A DNA stretch of 64,000 bases, from positions 55,785,501 to 55,849,500 of the forward strand of contig NC_092339.1 of NCBI RefSeq assembly GCF_046630445.1, given 5' to 3'. A model generated the notes under the pieces. That model worked only from the letters and a program-made list of their open reading frames with translations. It had not been told where the DNA came from and did not search any database. The stretch's first letter is position 1. Each line of letters starts with the position of its first letter. Positions 9,856 through 22,788 of the stretch are shown here, in pieces. The position numbers were made by a program, and so were the translations under genes. This DNA comes from Rutidosis leptorrhynchoides (Eukaryota; Streptophyta; Magnoliopsida; Asterales; Asteraceae).

Positions 9856-12800
9856 TGTAGTGACCCGAACTTTTCCATGTTTATATATATTAATTGAGAT
9901 TGATGTTTACATGATTAAATGTTTCCAACATGTTAAGCAATCAAACTTGTTAAGACTTGATTAATTGAAATAGGTTTCATATAGACAATTGACCACCCAA
10001 GTTGACCGGTGATTCACGAACGTTAAAACTTGTAAAAAAAAAACTATATGATGACATATATATGGTTATATATATAGTTAACATGATATTATGATAAGTA
10101 AACATATCATTAATTATATTAACAATGAACTACATATGTAAAAACAAGACTACTAACTTAATGATTTTGAAACGAGACATATATGTAACGTTTATCGTTG
10201 TAACGACATTTAATGTATATATATCATATTAAGAGATATTCGTACATCATAATATCATGATAATATAATAATTTAAAATCTCTTTTGATATTATAAACAT
10301 TGGGTTAACAACATTTAACAAGATCGTTAACCTAAAGGTTTCAAAACAACACTTACATGTAACGACTAACGATGACTTAACGACTCAGTTAAAATGTATA
10401 TACATGTAGTGTTTTAATATGTATTTATACACTTTTGAAAGACTTCAATACACTTATCAAAATACTTCTACTTAACAAAAATGCTTACAATTACATTCTC
10501 GTTCAGTTTCATCAACAATTCTACTCGTATGCACCCGTATTCGTACTCGTACAATACACAGCTTTTAGATGTATGTACTATTGGTATATACACTCCAATG
10601 ATCGGCTCTTAGCAGCCCATGTGAGTCACCTAACACATGTGGGAACCATCATTTGGCAACTAGCATGAAATATCTCATAAGATTACAAAAATATGAGTAA
10701 TCATTCATGACTTATTTACATGAAAACAAAATTACATATCCTTTATATCTAATCCATACACCAACGACCAAAAACACCTACAAACACTTTCATTCTTCAA
10801 TTTTCTTCATCAAATTGAACTCTCTCAAGTTCTATCTTCAAGTTCTAAGTGTTCTTCATAAATTCCAAAAGTTCTAGTTTCATAAAATCAAGAATACTTT
10901 CAAGTTTGCTAGCTCACTTCCAATCTTGTAAGGTGATCATCCAACCTCAAGAAATCTTTGTTTCTTACAGTAGGTTATCATTCTAATACAAGGTAATAAT
11001 CATATTCAAACTTTGGTTCAATTTCTATAACTATAACAATCTTATTTCAAGTGATGATCTTACTTGAACTTGTTTTCGTGTCATGATTTTGCTTCAAGAA
11101 CTTTGAGCCATCCAAGGATCCATTGAAGCTAGATCCATTTTTCTCTTTTCCAGTAGGTTCATCCAAGGAACTTAAGGTAGTAATGATGTTCATAACATCA
11201 TTCGATTCATACATATAAAGCTATCTTATTCGAAGGTTTAAACTTGTAATCACTAGAACATAGTTTAGTTAATTCTAAACTTGTTCGCAAACAAAAGTTA
11301 ATCCTTCTAACTTGACTTTTAAAATCAACTAAACACATGTTCTATATCTATATGATATGCTAACTTAATGATTTAAAACCTGGAAACACGAAAAACACCG
11401 TAAAACCGGATTTACGCCGTCGTAGTAACACCGCGGGCTGTTTTGGGTTAGTTAATTAAAAACTATGATAAACTTTGATTTAAAAGTTGTTATTCTGAGA
11501 AAATGATTTTTATTATGAACATGAAACTATATCCAAAAATTATGGTTAAACTCAAAGTGGAAGAATGTTTTCTAAAATGGTCATCTAGACGTCGTTCTTT
11601 CGACTGAAATGACTACCTTTACAAAAACGACTTGTAACTTATTTTTCTGACTAGAAACCTATACTTTTTTTGTTTAGATTCATAAAATAGAGTTCAATAT
11701 GAAACCATAGCAATTTGATTCACTCAAAACGGATTTAAAATGAAGAAGTTATGGGTAAAACAAGATTGGATAATTTTTCTCATTTTAGCTACGTGAAAAT
11801 TGGTAACAAATCTATTCCAACCATAACTTAATCAACTTGTATTATATATTATGTAATCTTGAGATACCATAGACACGTATACAATGTTTCGACCTATCAT
11901 GTCGACACATCTATATATATTTCGGAACAACCATAGACACTCTATATGTGAATGTTGGAGTTAGCTATACAGGGTTGAGGTTGATTCCAAAATATATATA
12001 GTTTGAGTTGTGATCAATACTGAGATACGTATACACTGGGTCGTGGATTGATTCAAGATAATATTTATCGATTTATTTCTGTACATCTAACTGTGGACAA
12101 CTAGTTGTAGGTTACTAACGAGGACAGCTGACTTAATAAACTTAAAACATCAAAATATATTAAAAGTATTGTAAATATATTTTGAACATACTTTGATATA
12201 TATGTATATACTGTTATAGGTTCGTGAATCAACCAGTGGCCAAGTCTTACTTCCCGATGAAGTAAAAATCTGTGAAAGTGAGTTACAGTCCCACTTTTAA
12301 AATCTAATATTTTTGGGATGAGAATACATGCAGGTTTTATAAATGATTTACAAAATAGACACAAGTACGTGAAACTACATTCTATGGTTGAATTATCGAA
12401 ATCGAATATGCCCCTTTTTATTAAGTCTGGTAATCTAAGAATTAGGGAACAGACACCCTAATTGACGCGAATCCTAAAGATAGATCTATTGGGCTTAACA
12501 AACCCCATCCAAAGTACCGGATGCTTTAGTACTTCGAAATTTATATCATATCCGAAGGGTGTCCCGGAATGATGGGGATATTCTTATATATGCATCTTGT
12601 TATTGTCGGTTACCAGGTGTTCACCATATGAATGATTTTTATCTCTATGTATGGGATGTGTATTGAAATATGAAATCTTGTGGTCTATTATTATGATTTG
12701 ATATATATAGGCTAAACCTATAACTCACCAACATTTTTGTTGACGTTTTAAGCATGTTTATTCTCAGGTGATTATTAAGAGCTTCCGCTGTCGCATACTT

Positions 12801-13110
12801 AAATAAGGACGAGATTTGGAGTCCATGCTTGTATGATATTGTGTAAAAACTGCATTCAAGAAACTTATTTTGTTGTAACATATTTGTATTGTAAACCATT
12901 ATGTAATGGTCGTGTGTAGACATGATATTTTAGATTATCATTATTTGATAATCTACGTAAAGCTTTTTAAACCTTTATTGATGAAATAAAGGTTATGGTT
13001 TGTTTTAAAATGAATGCAGTCTTTGAAAAACGTCTCATATAGAGGTCAAAACCTCGCAACGAAATCAATTAATATGGAACGTTTTTAATCAATAAGAACG
13101 GGACATTTCA
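9856..13110 (+). repeat. 3' LTR of element A
   Basis: 3255 bp, TGTAGTGACCCG to GGGACATTTCA, nearly identical to 3-3256. It is followed by TTAGG and then by element B's LTR read in reverse. It carries the same candidate promoter, micro-exon-like blocks and hairpin as the 5' LTR. Confidence 0.95.
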
Positions 13111-13885
13111 TTAGGTGACTCACATGGACTGCTAAGAGCTGATCATTGGAGTGTATATACCAATAGTACATACATCTAAAAGCTGTGTATTGTACGAGTA
13201 CGAATACGGGTGCATACGAGTAGAATTGTTGATGAAACTGAACGAGGATGTAATTATAAGCATTTTTGTTAAGTAGAAGTATTTTGATAAGTGTATTTAA
13301 GTCTTTCAAAAGTGTATAAATACATATTAAAACACTACATGTATATACATTTTAACTGAGTCGTTAAGTCATCGTTAGTCGTTACATGTAAGTGTTGTTT
13401 TGAAACCTTTAGGTTAACGATCTTGTTAAATGTTGTTAACCCAATGTTTATAATATCAAATGAGATTTTAAATTATTATATTATCATGATATTATCATGT
13501 ATGAATATCTCTTAATATGATATATATACATTAAATTTCTTTACAACGATAATCGTTACATATATGTCTCGTTTAAAAATCATTAAGTTAGTAGTCTTGT
13601 TTTTACATATGTAGTTCATTGTTAATATACTTAATGATATGTTTACTTATCATAGTATCATGTTAACTATATATATATATCCATATATATGTCATCATAT
13701 AGTTTTTACAAGTTTTAACGTTCGTGAATCACCGGTCAACTTGGGTGGTCAATTGTCTATATGAAACATATTTCAATTAATCAAGTCTTAACAAGTTTGA
13801 TTGCTTAACATGTTGGAAACATTTAATCATGTAAATATCAATCTCATTTAATATATATAAACATGGAAAAATTCGGGTCACTACA
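13111..13885 (-). repeat. 3' LTR fragment of element B
   Basis: Ends at TGTAGTGACCCG read on the minus strand (13885 leftward) and is cut at 13110/13111 by element A. It matches 36077-36851 in B's own 5' LTR, and in reverse complement it matches the first ~780 bp of A's LTRs. Confidence 0.93.
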
Positions 13886-13920
13886 GTACTTACCCGTTAA
13901 ATAAATTTCGTCCCGAAATT

Positions 13921-16900
13921 TTAAGCTGTTGAAGGTGTTGACGAATCTTCTGGAAATAGATGCGGGTATTTCTTCTTCATCTGATCTTCACGCTCCCAGG
14001 TGAACTCGGGTCCTCTACGAGCATTCCATCGAACCTTAACAATTGGTATCTTGTTTTGCTTAAGTCTTTTAACCTCACGATCCATTATTTCGACGGGTTC
14101 TTCGATGAATTGAAGTTTTTCGTTGATTTGGATTTCATCTAACGGAATAGTGCGATCTTCTTTAGCAAAACATTTCTTCAAATTCGAGACGTGAAAAGTG
14201 TTATGTACAGCCGCGAGTTGTTGAGGTAACTCAAGTCGGTAAGCTACTGGTCCGACACGATCAATAATCTTGAATGGTCCAATATACCTTGGATTTAATT
14301 TCCCTCGTTTACCAAATCAAACAACGCCTTTCCAAGGTGCAACTTTAAGCATGACCATCTCTCCAATTTCAAATTCTATATCTTTTCTTTTAATATCATC
14401 GTAGCTCTTTTGTCGACTTTGGACGGTTTTCAACCGTTGTTGAATTTGGATGATCTTCTCGGTAGTTTCTTGTATAATTTTCGGACCCGTAATCTGTCTA
14501 TCCCCCACTTCACTCCAACAAATCGGAGACCTGCACTTTCTACCATAAAGTGCTTCAAACGGTGCCATCTCAATGCTTGAATGGTAGCTGTTGTTGTAGG
14601 AAAATTCTGCTAACGGTAGATGTCGATCCCAACTGTTTCCGAAATCAATAACACACGCTCGTAGCATGTCTTCAAGCATTTGTATTGTCCTTTCGCTCTG
14701 CCCATCAGTTTGTGGATGATAGGCAGTACTCATGTCTAGACGAGTTCCTAATGCTTGCTGTAATGTCTGCCAGAATCTTGAAATAAATCTGCCATCCCTA
14801 TCAGAGATAATAGAGATTGGTATTCCATGTCTGGAGATGACTTCCTTCAAATACAGTCGTGCTAACTTCTCCATCTTGTCATCTTCTCTTATTGGCAGGA
14901 AGTGTGCTGATTTGGTGAGACGATCAACTATTATCCAAATAGTATCAAAATCACTTGCAGTCCTTGGCAATTTAGTGATGAAATCCATGGTAATGTTTTC
15001 CCATTTCCATTCTGGGATTTCGGGTTGTTGAAGTAGACCTGATGGTTTTTGATGCTCAGCTTTGACCTTAGAACACGTCAAACATTCTCCTACGTATTTA
15101 GCAACATCGGCTTTCATACCCGGCCACCAAAAATGTTTCTTGAGATCCTTGTACATCTTCCCCGTTCCAGGATGTATTGAGTATCTGGTTTTATGAGCTT
15201 CTCTAAGTACCATTTCTCTTATATCTCTAAATTTTGGTACCCAAATCCTTTCAGCCCTATACCGGGTTCCGTATTCCCGAATATTAAGATGTTTCTCCGA
15301 TCCTTTGGGTATTTCTTCCTTTAAATTTCCCTCTTTTAAAACTCCTTGTTGCGCCTCCTTTATTTGAGTAGTAAGGTTATTATGAATCATTATATTCATA
15401 GATTTTACTCGAATGGGTTCTCTGTCCTTCCTGCTCAAGGCATCGGCTACCATCTTTGCCTTCCCCGGGTGGTAACGAATCTCAAAGTCGTAATCATTCA
15501 ATAATTCAATCCACCTACGCTGCCTCATATTCAGTTGTTTCTGATTAAATATGTGTTGAAGACTTTTGTGGTAGGTATATATAATACCTTTGACCCCATA
15601 TAAGTAGTGCCTCCAAGTCTTTAATGCAAAAACAACCGCGCCTAATTCCAAATCATGCGTCGTATAATTTTGTTCGTGAATCTTCAATTGTCTAGACGCA
15701 TAAGCAATCACCTTCGTTCGTTGCATTAATACACAACCGAGACCTTGCTTTGATGCGTCACAATAAATCACAAAATCATCATTCCCTTCAGGCAATGACA
15801 ATATAGGTGCCGTAGTTAGCTTTTTCTTCAATAACTGAAACGCTTTCTCTTGTTCACCATTCCATTCAAATTTCTTCCCTTTATGCGTAAATGCAGTCAA
15901 GGGTTTTGCTATTCTGGAAAAGTCTTGGATGAACCTTCTGTAGTAACCAGCTAGTCCTAAAAAATGGCGTATGTGTTTCAGAGTTTTCGGGGTTTCCCAC
16001 TTTTCAACAGTTTCTATCTTTGCCGGATCCACCTTAATACCTTCTTTGTTCACTATGTGACCGAGGAATTGAACTTCTTCCAACCAAAATGCACACTTTG
16101 AAAACTTAGCGTACAATTCTTCCTTCCTCAATACTTCTAACACCTTTCTCAAATGTTCACCGTGTTCTTGGTCATTCTTTGAGTAAATAAGTATGTCATC
16201 AATGAAAACAATGACAAACTTGTCAAGGTATGGTCCACACACTCGGTTCATAAGGTCCATGAACACAGCTGGTGCATTAGTTAAACCAAACGGCATGACC
16301 ATAAACTCGTAATGACCGTAACGTGTTCTGAAAGCAGTCTTTGGAATATCATCTTCTTTCACCCGCATTTGATGATACCCGAAACGTAAGTCAATCTTTG
16401 AATAAATAGACGAGCGTTGTAGTTGATCAAATAAGTCATCGATTCTCGGTAGTGGGTAGCGGTTCTTGATGGTAAGTTTGTTCAACTCTCGGTAGTCGAT
16501 ACACAACCTGAATGTACCATCTTTCTTCTTGACAAACAAAACAGGAGCTCCCCACGGTGATGTGCTTGGTCGAATGAAACCACGCTCTAAAAGTTCTTGT
16601 AATTGGCTTTGCAGTTCTTTCATCTCGCTGGGTGCGAGTCTGTAAGGAGCACGAGCTATTGGTGCAGCTCCTGGTACAAGATCTATTTGAAATTCAACGG
16701 ATCGATGTGGGGGTAATCCCGGTAATTCTTTCGGAAATACATCGGGAAATTCTTTTGCAATGGGAACATCATTGATGCTCTTTTCTTCAGTTTGTACTTT
16801 CTCGACGTGTGCTAGAACAGCATAGCAACCTTTTCTTATTAGTTTTTGTGCCTTCAAATTACTAATAAGATGTAGCTTCGTGTTGCCCTTTTCTCCGTAC

Positions 16901-18505
16901 ACCATTAAGGGTTTTCCTTTTTCTCGTATAATGCGAATTGCATTTTTGTAACAAACGATCTCTGCTTTCACTTCTTTCAACCAGTCCATACCAATTATCA
17001 CATCAAAACTCCCTAACTCTACTGGTATCAAATCAATCTTAAATGTTTCGCTAACCAGTTTAATTTCTCGATTCCGACATATATTATCTGCTGAAATTAA
17101 TTTACCATTTGCTAATTCGAGTAAAAATTTACTATCCAAAGGCGTCAATGGACAACTTAATTTAGCACAAAAATCTCTACTCATATAGCTTCTATCCGCA
17201 CCCGAATCAAATAAAACGTAAGCAGATTTATTGTCAATAAGAAACGTACCCGTAACAAGCTCCGGGTCTTCCTGTGCCTCTGCCGCATTAATATTGAAAA
17301 CTCTTCCGCGGCCTTGTCCATTCGTGTTCTCCTGGTTCGGGCAATTTCTAATAATGTGGCCCGGTTTTCCACATTTATAACAAACTACATTTGCATAACT
17401 TGCTCCGACACTACTTGCTCCGCCATTACTCGTTCTGACACCATTTGTTCCTTTCGTTCTATTAACCCCTGGTCCGTAGACCTCACACTTCGCCGCGCTA
17501 TGACCATTTATTTTACACTTGTTGCAAAATTTGGTGCAGAACCCCTAGTGATACTTTTCACACCTTTGGCATAGCTGCTTCTGATTATTGTTGTTGTTGC
17601 GGTTATTATTGTTGTTGGGATGGTTGTTGTACTTGATGCTGTTGTTTTTGTTGTTGTTGTTGTTGTTGTTGGGCTGTTTGTTGTAGTCGCGATTGATGTT
17701 GCGATTGTTGGGATAATTGTTGCGATTATTGTTGTAATTGCTGTTGTTGTTGTATTGGTGATTCTTATCACCGTTTTCCTCCCACTTTCTTTTGACTTGC
17801 TACACATTGGCCTCTTCAGCAGTCTGTTCTTTAATTCTTTCTTCAATCTGGTTCACTAGTTTGTGAGCCATTCTACATGCCTGTTGTATGGAGGCGGGCT
17901 CGTGTGAACTTATATCTTCTTGGATTCTTTTCGGTAATCCTTTCACAAACGCGTCGATCTTCTCTTCCTCATCTTCGAATGCTCCCGGACACAATAGGAA
18001 CAATTCTGTGAATCGTCTTTCGTACGTGGTAATATCAAATCCTTGGGTTCGTAACCCTCTAAGTTCTGTCTTGAGCTTATTGACCTCGGTTCTGGGACGG
18101 TACTTCTCGTTCATCAAGTGCTTGAATGCTGACCACGGTAGTGCGTACGCATCGTCTTGTCCCACTTGCTCTAGATAGGTATTCCACCATGTTAACGCAG
18201 AACCTGTGAAGGTATGCGTAGCGTACTTCACTTTGTCCTCTTCAGTACACTTACTTATGGCAAACACCGATTCGACCTTCTCGGTCCACCGTTTCAATCC
18301 GATCGGTCCTTCGGTTCCATCAAATTCCAAAGGTTTTGCAGGCAGTGAATTCTTTGTAGGTGCATCCTACACGATTTCCTGTACTGCTAGATCCAAGGTT
18401 ATTGTTGGTATGTAGCGCAGCCTGTACTGCGGCTATGTTTGAAGCTAGAAAAGTACGGAATTCCTCTTCATTCATATTCACGGTGTGTCGAGTAGTCGGT
18501 GCCAT
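13921..18505 (-). pseudogene. Element B gag-pol, disrupted
   Basis: Same domain order as in A and C but not functional. One extra T near 18332-18336 shifts the frame within the gag N-terminus (TACKP reads TACKTFGI then stop). AAG became TAG at 17800-17802 after EEANV. TCG became TAG at 17545-17547 in the zinc-knuckle region. CGA became TGA at 14317-14319 just before the RFGKRGK segment. The longest uninterrupted part is 14317-17184 (protease end to integrase). In RNase H the motif TDHKSL reads TYHKSL, losing the third catalytic aspartate. The chromodomain-like end is still readable at 13921-14181. Confidence 0.92.
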
Positions 18506-18846
18506 TTCCTTCAAAATAGTCAAATGGAACAAGTTAATCATACAGAATATTAAGAGTAGTTAATAGTATTTCGTAGCATAATATGAACTCATTTATAAAA
18601 GCTTTTTCTTCATATTAGCGTTTTATAAGTTTAAATTCGGGTAGTACCTACCCGTTAAGTTCATACTTAGTAGCTAATATACAATTCAACTACTACAATT
18701 CTATATGAAAAACTGATTATAATAATATTTCGCGTTCAAACTTTTACACAATATTTTACAAACTTACAATACCGCTTATTTTACATATAGCATGAAATAT
18801 AGCACACAATAAATTTGATACAAGATGGTTGTGAAGATAATTCTAG
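18506..18846 (-). other. Spacer between F-box ORF and gag in B
   Basis: Noncoding. It carries the palindrome CGGGTAG-TAC-CTACCCG at 18638-18654, equivalent to 5094-5110 in A. Nothing else is seen. Confidence 0.6.
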
Positions 18847-19501
18847 CTAGTACACAAGTTGTTCAGCAAAGGCAATAAAGACACGTAATTCATACGTCCA
18901 GAAACAAGTCATGCATTCTGGTTTTACTAGGATTACTTCCCATCCTTGGTCTTGTGGAACATAACCGTTATGGTCGTTGATAAGACAGCGTGTTGTAACG
19001 TCGTCAAAGGGACGAGGGTTACGTAATGTCCAACAGTCCCGTAACAATCTAAAAACCTCATTTCTTACCCCAATTACCGACTCCGTCACTTGTGGGAACG
19101 TTTTGTTTAATGGTTGTAGCCCGATGTTCTTGTTCTCACTTTGGTGAGAAGCGAACATTACTAATCCGTAAGCATAACATGCTTCTTTATGTTGCATGTT
19201 AGCCGCTTTTTCTAAATCACGAAGTCCAATATTCGGATATATTGAGTCAAAATAATTTCTTAACCCATTGCGTAAAATAGCATTTGGGTTCCCCGCAATA
19301 TATGCGTCAAAGTAAACACATTGTAACTTATGGATTTCCCAATGTGATATCCCCCATCTTTCAAACGAAACCCTTTTATAAACCAAGGCATTCTTTGAAC
19401 GTTCTTCGAATGTCTTACAAACTGATCTCGCCTTAAATAGTTGTGCCGAAGAATTCTGATCGACTCTAGACAAGATTTCATCAATCATGTCTCCGGGTAG
19501 C
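18847..19501 (-). pseudogene. Element B F-box ORF, larger 3' part
   Basis: Encodes the protein from about the F-box helix DMIDEILSRV to the C-terminal LVY, about 95% similar by eye to the A and C copies. The first codons lie 13 kb away at 32607-32640, because element C inserted after the twelfth codon or so. An internal ATG at 19488 leaves a 213-aa frame with most of the F-box, but the leading Leu-Pro of the box is lost. Expression is unlikely because the upstream DNA is now C's LTR. Confidence 0.85.
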
Positions 19502-22500
19502 TGAAATGTCCCGTTCTTATTGATTAAAAACGTTCCATATTAATTGATTTCATTGCGAGGTTTTTGACCTCTATATGAGACGTTTTTCAAAGACTGCATT
19601 CATTTTAAAACAAACCATAACCTTTATTTCATCAATAAAGGTTTAAAAAGCTTTACGTAGATTATCAAAAAAATGATAATCTAAAATATCCTGTTTACAC
19701 ACGACCATTACATAATGGTTTACAATACAAATATGTTACAACAAAATAAGTTTCTTGAATGCAGTTTTTACACAATATCATACAAGCATGGACTCCAAAT
19801 CTCGTCCTTATTTAAGTATGCTACAGCGGAAGCTCTTAATAATCACCTGAGAATAAACATGCTTAAAACGTCAACAAAAATGTTGGTGAGTTATAGGTTT
19901 AACCTATATATATCAAATCATAATAATAGACCACAAGATTTCATATTTCAATACACATCCCATACATAGAGATAAAAATCATTCATATGGTGAACACCTG
20001 GTAACCGACATTAACAAGATGCATATATAAGAATATCCCCATCATTCCGGGACACCCTTCGGATATGATATAAATTTCGAAGTACTAAAGCATCCGGTAC
20101 TTTGGATGGGGTTTGTTAAGCCCAATAGATCTATCTTTAGGATTCGCGTCAATTAGGGTGTCTGTTCCCTAATTCTTAGATTACCAGACTTAATAAAAAG
20201 GGGCATATTCGATTTCGATAATTCAACCATAGAATGTAGTTTCACGTACTTGTGTCTATTTTGTAAATCATTTATAAAACCTGCATGTATTCTCATCCCA
20301 AAAATATTAGATTTTAAAAGTGGGACTATAACTCACTTTCACAGATTTTTACTTCGTCGGGAAGTAAGACTTAGCCACTGGTTGATTCACGAACCTATAA
20401 CAATATATACATATATATCAAAGTATGTTCAAAATATATTTACAACACTTTTAATATATTTTGATGTTTTAAGTTTATTAAGTCAGCTGTCCTCGTTAGT
20501 AACCTACAACTAGTTGTCCACAGTTAGATGTACAGAAATAAATCGATAAATATTATCTTGAATCAATCCACGACCCAGTGTATACGTATCTCAGTATTGA
20601 TCACAACTCAAACTATATATATTTTGGAATCAACCTCAACCCTGTATAGCTAACTCCAACATTCACATATAGAGTGTCTATGGTTGTTCCGAAATATATA
20701 TAGATGTGTCGACATGATAGGTCGAAACATTGTATACGTGTCTATGGTATCTCAAGATTACATAATATACAATACAAGTTGATTAAGTTATGGTTGGAAT
20801 AGATTTGTTACCAATTTTCACGTAGCTAAAATGATAAAAATTATCCAATCTTGTTTTACCCATAACTTCTTCATTTTAAATCCGTTTTGAATGAATCAAA
20901 TTGCTATGGTTTCATATTGAACTGTATTTTATGAATCTAAACAGAAAAAGTATAGGTTTATAGTCGGAAAAATAAGTTACAAGTCGTTTTTGTAAAGGTA
21001 GTCATTTCAGTCGAAAGAACGACGTCTAGATGACCATTTTAGAAAACATACTTCCACTTTGAGTTTAACCATAATTTTTGGATATAGTTTCATGTTCATA
21101 ATAAAAATCATTTTCTCAGAATAACAACTTTTAAATCAAAGTTTATCATAGTTTTTAATTAACTAACCCAAAACAGCCCGCGGTGTTACTACGACGGCGT
21201 AAATCCGGTTTTACGGTGTTTTTCGTGTTTCCAGGTTTTAAATCATTAAGTTAGCATATCATATAGATATAGAACATGTGTTTAATTAATTTTAAAAGTC
21301 AAGTTAGAAGGATTAACTTTTGTTTGCGAACAAGTTTAGAATTAACTAAACTATGTTCTAGTGATTACGAGTTTAGACCTTCGAATAAGATAGTTTTATA
21401 TATATGAATCGAATGATGTTATGAACATCATTACTACCTCAAGTTTAGTAGGTAAACCTACTGGAAGTAACAAGAAATGATCTAGCTTCAAAGGATCTTG
21501 GATGGCTTGAAAGTTCTTGAAGTAGGATCATGACACAAAAACAAGTTCAAGTAAGATTTTTGCTCGAATTAAGATAGTTTATAGTTATAGAAATTGAATC
21601 AAAGTTTGAATATGAATATTACCTTGAATAAGAAAGATAACCTACTGTATATAACAAAGGTTTCTTGATCTTAGATGATTACTTGGAATGGATTAGAAAG
21701 CTTGGAAGTAAATTAGTAAACTTGAAGGGATTTTTGAAGTGTTCTTGAAGTGTTCTTCCTATGATGATTATAGCTTGATTCTTGAAGTGATTTTTGATGA
21801 AGATGATGATTAACTACTGGAAAAATACGTTCATAATAGTGTGGGTGTGTTGAGAGAGAATTAGAAAGAGATTTGGAAGTGAAATGGAGTGAATGATGAG
21901 TGTTAATTGGTGAGTGGTGAGTGGGGTTAAAAGGAGTTCTAGTTAGTTGACTAGCTCATGGTAGAAGTTAAAATTGATTAGTCATACATGACATAATCAA
22001 GAGTGGAATCCCATGCTAGTTCCTATTGGTATATACCCATAGTAAGTACGTTTTGAAGCTGTGTATAATACGGGTAAGAATACGACTAGAATTCTTGATG
22101 AAAGAAAAGAATGGGAAAGTAACTGTAACCATTTTCGTTAAGTATGAGTGTTTTGATATATGTCTTGAAGTCTTCCAAAAGTATTTCAATACATCTAAAT
22201 ACACTACATTTATATACATTTTAACGGAGTCGTTAAGTCATCGTTAGTCGTTACATGTAAGTGTTGTTTTGAAACCTTTAAGTTAACGATCTCAATTAAT
22301 GTTGTTAACCCATTGTTTATTATATCTAATGAGATGTTAAATTATTATATTATCATGATATTATGATATATTAATATATCTTAATATGATATATATACAT
22401 TTAAATGTCGTTACAACGATAATTGTTACATATATGTCTCGTTTCGAAATCCTTAAGTTAGTAGTCTTGTTTATATGTATATAACTCATTGTTAATATAC

Positions 22501-22753
22501 TTATGGAGATACTTACTTATCATAATCTCATGTTAACCATATGTATATCCATATATATATCGTCAAGTCGTTTTTACAAGTTTTAACGTTCGTGAATCGC
22601 CGGTCAACTTGGGTGGTCAATTGTCTATATGAAACATATTTCAATTAATCAAGTCTTAACAAGTTTGATTGCTTAACATGTTGGAAACATTTAATCATGT
22701 AAATATCAATCTCAATTAATATATATAAACATGGAAAAGTTCGGGTCACTACA
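19502..22753 (-). repeat. 3' LTR of element C
   Basis: Read on the minus strand it runs TGTAGTGACCCG to GGGACATTTCA. It abuts C's internal end (22754 onward) on the right and B's split F-box ORF on the left. Its U3 differs strongly from A and B around 21400-22000 (minus-strand upstream half), so C belongs to a different LTR subfamily with the same coding part. Confidence 0.94.
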
Positions 22754-22788
22754 GTACCTACCCGTTAAATAAATTTCGTCCCGAAATT

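Larger units (their letters stand above)
3..13110 (+). mobile_element. Element A: full-length Ty3/Gypsy chromovirus (Tekay/Del-like) carrying an F-box gene
   Basis: Complete LTR retrotransposon: LTR 3-3256, initiator-Met-type primer site, acidic ORF, F-box ORF, gag-pol, 3' boundary motif, LTR 9856-13110. Both LTRs run TG...CA. It sits inside the 3' LTR of element B, which resumes at 13111. The five bases after it are TTAGG, and the only two bases visible before it are GG, as expected for a TTAGG target duplication. All three ORFs are open. I counted about eight substitutions and one indel between its two ~3.25-kb LTRs, so it is recent. Assignment to Tekay/Del rests on LTR size, Met primer site, single gag-pol frame and a chromodomain-like C-terminus. 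Confidence 0.95.

Noticed and set aside
14317..17184. 955-codon ORF as a separate retroviral-type gene
   Set aside because: It is the middle of B's broken gag-pol; the start is an internal methionine after a stop, and homologous A and C frames continue on both sides.
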